A DNA stretch of 12,221 bases from Deltaproteobacteria bacterium. GTDB lineage: Bacteria; Desulfobacterota; Desulfobacteria; Desulfobacterales; B30-G6. A program made the position numbers and the translations under genes. Location of the stretch: NCBI GenBank assembly GCA_019313725.1, contig JAFDAT010000058.1:1-12221 (forward strand), in the 5' to 3' direction. Below the pieces are notes generated by a model that was not told where the DNA came from, ran no database searches, and saw nothing but the letters and a program-made list of their open reading frames with translations. Below are positions 1-6,184 of the stretch, in pieces (position 1 is the first letter of the stretch; each line of letters begins with the position of its first letter).

Positions 1-11
1 TTGATCTTCAT
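1..11 (-). CDS. First codons of an unidentified minus-strand gene (cut by window edge)
   Basis: Read on the minus strand, an ATG at 11-9 is preceded by AGGAGG (19-24) with a 7-base spacer, a near-ideal ribosome binding site. The visible codons read Met-Lys-Ile, and the rest lies outside the window, so no function can be given. The gene lies about 200 bases downstream of the UGPase stop on the same strand, so it may be the next gene of that unit or have its own promoter. The SD plus ATG is what is seen; that it opens a real gene is inference. Confidence 0.55.
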
Positions 12-75
12 TACGCGTCCTCCTTTGTTGGCATTCAAACCTCGGAAACAAAGATACACTGGGAGTAGAAGCTCT

Positions 76-105
76 ATCTTAGCTTTCGGCAAGGCCCGGA
101 ATCAA
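76..105 (-). promoter_or_regulatory. Weak candidate sigma70 promoter for the left-edge gene
   Basis: On the minus strand, TTGATT (100-105) and TAAGAT (76-81) are separated by 18 bases. Each matches the consensus hexamer at four of six positions. It lies between the UGPase stop and the ATG at 11. The rest of 12-214 shows no gene and no convincing terminator after the UGPase. This is pattern matching only. Confidence 0.2.
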
Positions 106-214
106 CTTCAACAAACAGGACAACTGGATAAACAGACAATAATCATATTTAATGAATTTGTCCAGACTTTTAAACCTGCCGGGAACGAATATGGCCAATG
201 CTATTTAGATAGAT

Positions 215-1609
215 TTAGGAAAACAGGACATCTTCCTCGATTACGGAGCCCTGCTTTATGACCACAGGTTCACCGGTGCGGTTCTGCATGACGACACGCC
301 CCCTGATCTGCACATTCTCTTCAAAAAAGAAATCACCTTTTATTTCCAGCGATTTGCAGGTAACCAGGCTGGGAATACCGTGTTTAAACCGGTCGTTGTA
401 CATGTCAATTTTTCCGAAATAGATCGGATCGAGGTGGATCTGGATACGGTCAAGGGTTCTGGCGGGATTTTGCAGAAAGTGGAAGGCAGGGGTTAGGACA
501 TAGCAATCTGATTGGATTGCCATAAGGTCATTGCATTTTTTGACCGGATGAAAGCGTTCGTCCGATATCCTCACCGCCGTGGCATTGTCAAAAAGAGAGA
601 TGGCGGATCCCATGGCGGTTTCGATTTGATACACATCAGGGCTTTTGCTATTGCGGGGATCAACCGTTTTAGGGTTCAGGATGATGGGCAGGTACATGGC
701 GCCGTGTTCCTGAATGAGGGTATATACGCGGGACAAGTTCACCCAGATGTTGTTGGTGTTGAAATATCCGTAGCGCTGGATATCCTGAAATGCCGCGATT
801 TCGTTCTCGGGGCACTGGGCAATTTCCCGCAGGACGAGGTTCCCGTTTTTGTGGCGGGCGATGTGGCCGCCTTTGCGGTCCGCCGGTGTGCGTCGGGCGA
901 TTTCCATCATAAATGGGAACCCTTTGGAGGAAAAATATCCCAGGAGGGTGGCATCCAGGGTTGCGCCGAGGTTGTCCGCATTGGAAATAAAAGCGTATTC
1001 GATACCTTTATCCAGCAGCTGTTCCAGTAAACCCGATGCATACAGGGCGATATAGATATCGCCATGGCCGGGCGGGTTCCACTCCAGGGTCGGGTTTTGC
1101 GGCCAGGTGACCGGGCTGAAATCATTCCGCAATATTTTTGGAAATTTATTTTGAATAAAATGGAGTGGTTCAATTGAACTCGAGATATTTCCAATAGCCC
1201 GCCGCGTGTCTGCGTGGGTGTTGAAGGAGTTCATCAGGACGAGGCAGGCCCCGCTTATTTCAGCCTGTCGCAGCTTGATCTCAAGAAATGAGCGGCCATC
1301 CTTCACTTTCAGGATCGATTTGGCCCGGGTCAGGCCCATGCTGGTTCCCAACCCGCCATTGAGGATGACAATGGCCGATTTATGAAGGGATTCGAGGCCG
1401 ACATCCTTGTACCGGACCAGTTTTTCAGCCGCTTCGATCTCTTCGGGCGGTACCGGTTGGATGTCGCTCTCAGCCAGTAAGCCCGTCTCGCCGTTGAGGA
1501 CCTGGCGGTAGTAGTGCGAAAAGGTTTCGATGACCGACGGTGCCAGACCCGCCGCTTGCATTTTTTCGACAAAGGCCGGCAGATGACCCATTGAATTTAT
1601 TTTTGCCAT
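215..1609 (-). CDS. UTP-glucose-1-phosphate uridylyltransferase, eukaryote-type UDPGP family
   Basis: Makes UDP-glucose from UTP and glucose-1-phosphate in the cytoplasm, feeding glycan, lipopolysaccharide or trehalose/sucrose synthesis. The 464-residue product has the UDPGP (PF01704) pattern: nucleotide-binding loop NGGLGTSMG at 84-92 followed by the AKS lysine at 97, NSFNTHADT at 127-135, WNPPGHGDIY at 177-186, SNADNLGAT at 209-217, a RKGGH segment near 245-249, and FNTNNIW at 283-289. Its length fits this family and not bacterial GalU (about 300 residues). I chose ATG 1609, four bases past the ilvE stop, which suggests translational coupling. No good SD precedes it; an in-frame TTG at 1630 and ATG at 1591 are alternatives. 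A related sugar-phosphate substrate such as UDP-GlcNAc is possible but less likely given the loop sequence. Confidence 0.92.
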   Translation of the reverse strand: MAKINSMGHLPAFVEKMQAAGLAPSVIETFSHYYRQVLNGETGLLAESDIQPVPPEEIEAAEKLVRYKDVGLESLHKSAIVILNGGLGTSMGLTRAKSILKVKDGRSFLEIKLRQAEISGACLVLMNSFNTHADTRRAIGNISSSIEPLHFIQNKFPKILRNDFSPVTWPQNPTLEWNPPGHGDIYIALYASGLLEQLLDKGIEYAFISNADNLGATLDATLLGYFSSKGFPFMMEIARRTPADRKGGHIARHKNGNLVLREIAQCPENEIAAFQDIQRYGYFNTNNIWVNLSRVYTLIQEHGAMYLPIILNPKTVDPRNSKSPDVYQIETAMGSAISLFDNATAVRISDERFHPVKKCNDLMAIQSDCYVLTPAFHFLQNPARTLDRIQIHLDPIYFGKIDMYNDRFKHGIPSLVTCKSLEIKGDFFFEENVQIRGRVVMQNRTGEPVVIKQGSVIEEDVLFS

Positions 1610-1613
1610 TTTT

Positions 1614-2678
1614 TTAAATAACAGGTTCAATCCACCCCATGGGATCTTCTATTTTGCCATACTGAATATCCTGGATGGCATCGAACAAGCGCTGGGCAAC
1701 CGGGCCGACACTGCCGTCTCCGATGGGGATAACCTGGTCGCCATACTTGAGTTCACCTACAGGTGAGACGACCGCAGCCGTTCCGGATCCGAATATTTCG
1801 GTCAGTTTTCCCGAAGCCTGGGCCTGCATGACTTCGTCAATGCTGATTTTTCTTTCGGTGACGTTCATGCCCCAATGCTCGGCCAGCTGAATGACGGAGT
1901 TGCGGGTGATGCCGGCCAGAATGCTGCCGCTCAGCATGGGGGTGATAATTTCGTCGTCGATGACGAAAAAGATGTTCATGGAACCGACTTCCTCGACATA
2001 TTTCTGCTCCACGCCGTCCAGCCAGAGGACCTGGGTGTAGCCTTCATCGTGAGCCTTGTCCCCTGCCAGCAGGCTGGCCGCATAATTACCCGGGGTTTTA
2101 GCCTCACCGACGCCGCCGCGTACCGCCCGAACGTGGTCTTTTGATACCATAATTTTTATCGGGTTGAACCCTTCGGGGTAATAGGCGCCCACGGGCGACA
2201 AGATGATAAAAAACCGGTAGGTGAACGAGGCGCGCACACCCAGGTACGGGTCAGTGGCCACAATGGTGGGCCGGATGTAGAGACTGGTTCCCGGCTGGCT
2301 GGGCACCCAGTCCTTTTCGAGGGTCAAAAGCTGTTTCAGGGCATCCAGGGCGAAGGCCGCGTCGTGTCCGGCAATACAAAGCATTTTGGAGGAACGGTTC
2401 AGGCGCTTGAAGTTGTCCAGAGGCCTGAAAAGCTGAATGCCGCCCTGGTCCATCCGATAGGCTTTCAGGCCTTCAAACACAGCCTGGCCATAGTGCAGCA
2501 CCATGGTCGAGGGATCCAGGGCCATGGGGCCGTAAGGCTCGATTCTTGGATTGTGCCACCCCTTTTCAACGCTATAGTCCATGTTGAACATATGGTCGGT
2601 GAATATGGTGCCGAAACCGAGATTGGTTTCATCCGGTTTGGGTTTGCGTGTCTGGGATTGTGTAACGGTTACTTGCAT
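1614..2678 (-). CDS. ilvE: Branched-chain amino acid aminotransferase, type II (fold-type IV PLP enzyme)
   Basis: Transfers an amino group between glutamate and the keto acids of leucine, isoleucine and valine, the last step of their synthesis or first step of their breakdown. The 354-residue length matches the type II (eukaryote-like) IlvE group. Seen are HYGQAVFEGLKAYR near 62-75, the PLP lysine in GEAKTPGNYAASL (about residue 194), EEVGSMNIFF near 229-238, and GSGTAAVVSPVG near 297-308. ATG 2678 has AAGGAGG at 2684-2690 with a five-base spacer; a GTG one codon upstream is too close to the SD. It lies 119 bases after the HAD gene, and the UGPase starts almost at its stop, so the three genes are probably one unit. 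The leader carries a hairpin against the SD and a branched-chain-rich open frame, described separately. Confidence 0.95.
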   Translation of the reverse strand: MQVTVTQSQTRKPKPDETNLGFGTIFTDHMFNMDYSVEKGWHNPRIEPYGPMALDPSTMVLHYGQAVFEGLKAYRMDQGGIQLFRPLDNFKRLNRSSKMLCIAGHDAAFALDALKQLLTLEKDWVPSQPGTSLYIRPTIVATDPYLGVRASFTYRFFIILSPVGAYYPEGFNPIKIMVSKDHVRAVRGGVGEAKTPGNYAASLLAGDKAHDEGYTQVLWLDGVEQKYVEEVGSMNIFFVIDDEIITPMLSGSILAGITRNSVIQLAEHWGMNVTERKISIDEVMQAQASGKLTEIFGSGTAAVVSPVGELKYGDQVIPIGDGSVGPVAQRLFDAIQDIQYGKIEDPMGWIEPVI

Positions 2679-2769
2679 CACTTCCTCCTTCGTAGTTTTG
2701 GTATAATGCCTTAACTACGTTTTCAAGAATCACTTTTGCCATCTCGAGTATACGCACGAGATTGATCAT
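2629..2769 (-). other. Candidate leader ORF rich in Ile/Leu/Val overlapping the ilvE start
   Basis: In the leader of ilvE, in a different frame, an ATG at 2769 opens a 46-codon frame that ends at a TGA 50 bases inside ilvE. Its first 22 residues, beginning MINLVRILEM and continuing AKVILENVVKAL, contain eleven Ile, Leu or Val. A second in-frame ATG at 2742 gives a 37-residue version. Neither start has a clear SD, and the frame continues open upstream into the HAD gene, so it may be chance. The composition next to a branched-chain aminotransferase is the only reason to list it. It could also be read as an amphipathic helix. Confidence 0.2.
2684..2719 (-). promoter_or_regulatory. ilvE SD with abutting 7-bp hairpin
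   Basis: A perfect inverted repeat, CGTAGTT (2691-2697) and AACTACG (2713-2719), with a 15-base loop lies directly against the ilvE SD AAGGAGG (2684-2690). In the transcript this stem would end one base position before the SD and could influence ribosome access. The stem is inside the candidate leader ORF. A regulatory role is inference. Confidence 0.3.
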
Positions 2770-2797
2770 ATTTTGTACCGCAAAGTCAAGGTTTCTT

Positions 2798-3589
2798 TCA
2801 ACGGGATAAAAGGATCTCAGCCATTTCGGCAAACCCGAATCCGCCGGGTTTTGTGGTGATCCAGGCGGGTTCGAAGTCCAGGCGTCCTCTGAAGTCAAGA
2901 ATGTTGGCAACGCCCACGGAATTTGGAAAAAAAGCAAACATGGGACAGTCATTGGGCGAATCCCCGACATAGACAAACCGGTCTTTGTACAGATCCAGTG
3001 ACAATTCGAAAACATCTTCAAAAAATATTTTAGTCATGGTCAGCTTGTCATAATCTCCAAACCAGCCGTTGACATGGATGGAGCTAATCTTGGCCTGCGC
3101 GCCGGCCTGGGTGAACAGGCGCACAATCTCTTCGATGGCGTTCTGAGTCAAGGACGGAACATCCTCGCAAAAATCGATGGCCAGGTCCGCCTCCCGATAG
3201 ACCTGGTCCGCGGAAATGTTTGACCCGGGAACCTTTTGAAGGATATCATGTTTCAGCGCCTCCAGCTTTCGGTGGTTTTCCTGTCGTCGTTTTTCTGACG
3301 CGAAATATCGGCGCCGCATTTTTTTACGGTCTTCATCATACCGGAAATAGAAGGCACCGTTTTCGCCGACCACACCGTCAACCGGCCACATGCGGGCAAT
3401 ATGGTCGCACCACCCGGCAGGCCTGCCGGTTATGGGAATGACACGAATACCCTTTTTTTGCAGGATCTCCATGGCGGTAAACACTTCTGCGGGAAGCCGG
3501 CCGTTGATGGTGAGGGTGTCGTCGATGTCGGTTAAGACGAAACGGATATTAGGTTTGCTGCTTTGCGGAAATTGGCGGAATGGTTTCAT
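2798..3589 (-). CDS. HAD superfamily hydrolase, subfamily IIB (phosphatase)
   Basis: A cytoplasmic Mg-dependent phosphatase of 263 residues. All HAD motifs are visible: DIDDT at 21-25 (nucleophile D21, acid D23), ITGRP with T54, a GENGA turn at 75-79 typical of the IIB cap group, lysines at 182 and 187 in GDYDKLTMTK, and GDSPND at 209-214. Subfamily IIB includes Cof-type, sucrose-phosphate and mannosyl-3-phosphoglycerate phosphatases; the substrate cannot be set from sequence. A sugar phosphate would fit the UGPase two genes downstream. The start is uncertain: ATG 3589 puts motif I about 20 residues in, as is usual, but lacks a clear SD; TTG 3640 in frame adds 17 residues. It is divergent from the DHH gene and probably heads the ilvE-UGPase unit. 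Confidence 0.87.
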   Translation of the reverse strand: MKPFRQFPQSSKPNIRFVLTDIDDTLTINGRLPAEVFTAMEILQKKGIRVIPITGRPAGWCDHIARMWPVDGVVGENGAFYFRYDEDRKKMRRRYFASEKRRQENHRKLEALKHDILQKVPGSNISADQVYREADLAIDFCEDVPSLTQNAIEEIVRLFTQAGAQAKISSIHVNGWFGDYDKLTMTKIFFEDVFELSLDLYKDRFVYVGDSPNDCPMFAFFPNSVGVANILDFRGRLDFEPAWITTKPGGFGFAEMAEILLSR

Positions 3590-3681
3590 ATTGTGCTGGG
3601 TTACACCACCGTATTCAGCCTCGTCAAGGAGTAAAACCAAGGCCCCGACGGTGTTCAGGAAAAACCCGGCGCCAAATTAAA

Positions 3682-3709
3682 TTTATATCAATAAAAATCA
3701 ATTAGTTAA
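3682..3709 (-). promoter_or_regulatory. Candidate promoter for the HAD-ilvE-UGPase unit
   Basis: On the minus strand TTAACT (3704-3709) and TATAAA (3682-3687) are 16 bases apart, four and five of six consensus matches. A second overlapping candidate upstream has a perfect TTGACA (3735-3740) with AATAGT (3713-3718), also 16 apart. Either would drive the HAD gene with a leader of roughly 35-125 bases. The region is clearly more AT-rich than the flanking genes. Confidence 0.35.
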
Positions 3710-3747
3710 GGAACTATTGTTTTTGTGTTACGGATGTCAATAAAGAG

Positions 3748-3774
3748 TTGACTTTAGACATGCGTTTGGTTAAT
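3748..3774 (+). promoter_or_regulatory. Weak candidate promoter for the DHH gene
   Basis: TTGACT (3748-3753) followed by GTTAAT (3769-3774) with a short 15-base spacer. The -35 is good and the -10 is poor. It is the best plus-strand match between the divergent HAD and DHH genes. The -35 sits back to back with the minus-strand TTGACA at 3735-3740, seven bases away. Confidence 0.2.
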
Positions 3775-3815
3775 GGGAGCTATTTCGTATGACATCAATA
3801 ACGAGGAGAAGATAA

Positions 3816-5021
3816 ATGCCAACCCAGCTACTCGAAGCCATGCAAAAGGCGATCCGGGAAGTAAATAAATGGCCCGAAAAGGCCGTACAACTGTTCCACC
3901 ACAATGATTCAGACGGGCTCACTTCCGGCGCCATTTTGACCTGTGCATTTGAACGTAAAGGATTTGAAGTCAGGCGGTTATGCCTGGAAAAACCCTACCC
4001 GGCTGTCTTAAAAAAGGTTTTTGAACAGGAGGGCAAACTGATTGTTTTTACTGATTTTGCCGGGAGAATTGCGCCTCTGATCTCGGAGCTGAACAGTGGG
4101 AAAAATCTCACCCTGATCCTAGACCACCACAAAGCAAATCCATCCACCGATCCCATGGTGTATAACCTGGATCCGGAGCTTTTCGGCCTCAAGGGCGATC
4201 TTGATATTACCGCATCCACTACGTGTTATCTTTTTGCAAAAACAATGGACCCTGCAAACCGAGATCTGGCTTATATAGCCACCATCGGAGCGGTGGGCGA
4301 TCAGTTCTTTTTAGACGGCCGCCTGGCGACACAGAATCGAGAGGTGGCACTGGAGACCCAGCGACAAGGCCTCCTGGAGATCAAGGAGCATGACAGGGGC
4401 GAGGACTATATTTTACTGACCCCTAAAGGCCCTATGCCCTGTGACGAGCTAGGCTTTTACCTGGATACCCTGGGGGCGGCGGGATATTATCAGAATGGAC
4501 CGGACATGGGCATAAAGGTCTGTCTGGAAGGAAGAACACCCGAATCGGATCAAATGCTGGAAAAACTGCGCGACATTCAAACGGGAATTTTCGAGGATCA
4601 GATCAAAAGAATCCGGCAGGGGGAAATCAAACATACAGAGCATCTTCAGTGGTTTCATGTCCAGGAGCGCTTTGATCCCATGGGTGTCAAGATGATCGGT
4701 GCCTTCTGTGATATGTACAAAGAAACCGAGGGCTTCGATTCGCATAAATACATCGCCGGGTTTCAGGTTATCCCCAATAAAATACCCGGTTTCGGTCCCA
4801 TCACGTTTGATGAGGTCAAAATTTCCATGCGGGCACCCGTCTTTGTGGAAGAAGAGATCCGGGTCGGGCGGATGCCGGGGCTGGACACATTCCTTCCCGA
4901 GGCAACCGGCAATCTTGGAGGCTTTTCCGATGCCTGTCACAGTCTTACCGCGGCAACGACCCTGGCTATCGGCAAAGAGGAAGCGCTCATCGCGGAAATG
5001 GAAAAAATACTCGGCCGTTAA
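3816..5021 (+). CDS. DHH family phosphoesterase (RecJ-like)
   Basis: Predicted Mn-dependent phosphoesterase of the DHH superfamily, whose members are RecJ-type single-strand nucleases, nanoRNases or cyclic-dinucleotide phosphodiesterases. The 401-residue product has motif I HHNDSDG at 28-34, motif II TDFA with D80, motif III DHHK at 103-106, and GAVGD at 158-162, so the metal site looks complete. The C-terminal part (about 320-401) stands where DHHA1 would be but shows GNLGGFSDACHS and no typical GGGHxxAAG. ATG 3816 has GAGGAG at 3803-3808 with a seven-base spacer. At 401 residues it is shorter than RecJ (about 570) and longer than NrnA (about 320). It is transcribed away from the HAD gene and followed by a highly structured spacer. 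The family is confident; the substrate is unknown. Confidence 0.9.
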   Translation: MPTQLLEAMQKAIREVNKWPEKAVQLFHHNDSDGLTSGAILTCAFERKGFEVRRLCLEKPYPAVLKKVFEQEGKLIVFTDFAGRIAPLISELNSGKNLTLILDHHKANPSTDPMVYNLDPELFGLKGDLDITASTTCYLFAKTMDPANRDLAYIATIGAVGDQFFLDGRLATQNREVALETQRQGLLEIKEHDRGEDYILLTPKGPMPCDELGFYLDTLGAAGYYQNGPDMGIKVCLEGRTPESDQMLEKLRDIQTGIFEDQIKRIRQGEIKHTEHLQWFHVQERFDPMGVKMIGAFCDMYKETEGFDSHKYIAGFQVIPNKIPGFGPITFDEVKISMRAPVFVEEEIRVGRMPGLDTFLPEATGNLGGFSDACHSLTAATTLAIGKEEALIAEMEKILGR

Positions 5022-5024
5022 AAT

Positions 5025-5096
5025 CAGCGACCACCGGCAGAGCCGGGGGTATGAGGAAGGCCCCTCGAAGGGGCCATGCTCTGCCGGTGATCGCTG
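5025..5096. repeat. 19-bp inverted repeat enclosing a 7-bp hairpin
   Basis: Arms 5025-5043 and 5078-5096 are complementary at 18 of 19 positions; C5031 faces A5090, a mismatch in plus-strand RNA but a G-U pair in minus-strand RNA. Inside, GGCCCCT (5059-5065) and AGGGGCC (5069-5075) form a second stem with a three-base CGA loop. It begins three bases after the DHH stop. It could act as a terminator or RNA-end stabiliser for the DHH transcript, but no T-run follows, so a simple intrinsic terminator is not supported. A REP-like palindromic element is an alternative. Confidence 0.75.
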
Positions 5097-5105
5097 TTTA
5101 AGCAG

Positions 5106-5182
5106 GTGTTGTGTGTTTCGTATTTAGTGTTTTGTGGAACGCGTTCCCCGGTATTAAATACGAATATGCAACCAAACAACAC
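5106..5182. repeat. Nested inverted repeats with a central 12-bp palindrome
   Basis: Outer arms GTGTTGT (5106-5112) and ACAACAC (5176-5182), then inner perfect arms TTCGTATTTA (5117-5126) and TAAATACGAA (5155-5164), then the perfect palindrome GGAACGCGTTCC at 5136-5147. All three are nested around nearly the same centre. The array may be an RNA fold in the kinase leader or a protein-binding site over its promoter; the sequence alone does not decide. Confidence 0.6.
5132..5160 (+). promoter_or_regulatory. Weak candidate promoter for the GHMP kinase-aspartokinase pair
   Basis: TTGTGG (5132-5137) and TAAATA (5155-5160) with a 17-base spacer; three and four of six consensus matches. The palindrome GGAACGCGTTCC would lie mostly within the spacer, a common place for an operator. 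Low confidence. Confidence 0.2.
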
Positions 5183-5211
5183 GATGAATTCAAAATCTTC
5201 GGAATTCATCG
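5182..5211. repeat. Perfect 10-bp inverted repeat just before the GHMP kinase SD
   Basis: CGATGAATTC (5182-5191) and GAATTCATCG (5202-5211) are exact reverse complements around a 10-base loop. The right arm ends four bases before the SD AAAGGAG (5215-5221) of the kinase. As RNA it is a stem next to the ribosome site; as DNA it is a 30-base dyad that could bind a dimeric repressor. No T-run follows, so it is not a terminator. Confidence 0.65.
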
Positions 5212-5227
5212 AACAAAGGAGACAGTC

Positions 5228-6160
5228 ATGGGAAAAGGCACCGCATTTGGAAAAACAATTTTTATCGGTGACCAGTTTGTTCTACGCGAGGTTCCGGCTA
5301 TTCTTGCGGCACTGCCGTTTGTCACGGAAGCTGTGGTGGAGCGGACAGACAGCGAGGGGTGGACCCTGGAAGACAACCGCATGGAAGTTCCAGGCTATAA
5401 AGAGAAAAAGAAACACCAACAAGTAGACTCCATCAACCACATCTTGGAGGTAATGGAGATCGATGTACAAAAAACACCCATCAAGATCACCTATGGCGGG
5501 GATCTTCTTGCCGGCAGCGGCGTGGGTGCCAGCGCGGCCAGCTGCGTCTCGCTGGCCCGGGCCCTCAACGATGAATTCAAACTGAACTATTCCATCGAAC
5601 AGATCAATCACGTGGGCTGGGAAGGTGAATTTGCCTATCATGGCACTCCAAGCGGCGTGGACAACACAGCCTCAACCTATGGTGGTTTGATCCAATACTG
5701 GATAAAGAATGATGAAAAGCATTTTGAGCAGATCAAGGTGGAAAAGCCCATCCGGCTGGTATTGGGAAACAGCGGCATAACGGCCGATACCTCCAAACTG
5801 GACATATTTGTCGAAAAGGAAATTAAACGCGATCCGGATCTGTTTGCGTCACGTCTTGACACCATTATAGACCAGGGGGTCGAGATGAAAAAAGCGTTCG
5901 AAACATATAATCTTAATAAAGTGGGGGAGATCATGACGGCCAACCACAAGATCCTGATTGACATGGATCTTTCCCATGAAATCCTGGTGGACCTCTGCGA
6001 CCGGGCGATTTCCCTGGGTGCTTTGGGCGCCAAGGTGACCGGTGGGGGAAGAGGCGGTTACATGTCCGCGTTGGTACCCGATGATGAGACCCAGGAAAAA
6101 GTGGCGGCTTCTTTTATAGCGGACGGGTATCAGACCATTAAGGCTGAAATCGGCAGGTGA
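5228..6160 (+). CDS. GHMP kinase, mevalonate-kinase-like
   Basis: Predicted to phosphorylate a small hydroxylated substrate with ATP; mevalonate to 5-phosphomevalonate is the best match. The 310-residue product, a usual length for the family, has GTPSGVDNTAS at 139-149 with the presumed catalytic D145, GGDLLAGSGVGASAAS at 90-105 (phosphate loop), and KVTGGGRGG at 269-277 (C-terminal motif). The first motif is unusual: FGKTIFIGDQFVL where family members have PGKVILFGEHAVV, so Pro, Glu and His are replaced by Phe, Asp and Gln. ATG 5228 has AAAGGAG at 5215-5221 with six bases between; the same frame is open upstream, but the palindromic leader lies there. The aspartokinase frame follows directly. 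Because homoserine kinase is also a GHMP enzyme, the neighbour raises that alternative, though the GTPSGVDN signature favours mevalonate kinase. Confidence 0.83.
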   Translation: MGKGTAFGKTIFIGDQFVLREVPAILAALPFVTEAVVERTDSEGWTLEDNRMEVPGYKEKKKHQQVDSINHILEVMEIDVQKTPIKITYGGDLLAGSGVGASAASCVSLARALNDEFKLNYSIEQINHVGWEGEFAYHGTPSGVDNTASTYGGLIQYWIKNDEKHFEQIKVEKPIRLVLGNSGITADTSKLDIFVEKEIKRDPDLFASRLDTIIDQGVEMKKAFETYNLNKVGEIMTANHKILIDMDLSHEILVDLCDRAISLGALGAKVTGGGRGGYMSALVPDDETQEKVAASFIADGYQTIKAEIGR

Positions 6161-6184
6161 ATGGCCTGCGTAGAAAGAAAAATA

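Noticed and set aside
1..261. 86-codon plus-strand open frame starting with TTG at the left edge
   Set aside because: No SD in the window, no recognisable motif, overlaps the UGPase end and runs opposite the well-supported minus-strand start at 11.
512..1030. 172-codon plus-strand open frame opposite the UGPase
   Set aside because: Antisense to conserved UDPGP motifs, with no recognisable domain.
2742..2769. TATGAT (2765-2770, minus strand) as a -10 for a separate ilvE promoter
   Set aside because: No acceptable -35 lies 15-19 bases upstream.
3587..3640. TTG at 3640 as start of the HAD protein
   Set aside because: It has no clear SD and adds a non-family N-terminal tail; kept only as an alternative to ATG 3589.
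5024..5209. 61-codon minus-strand open frame in the palindromic spacer
   Set aside because: It is made of the inverted repeats themselves, with no SD and no recognisable protein features.
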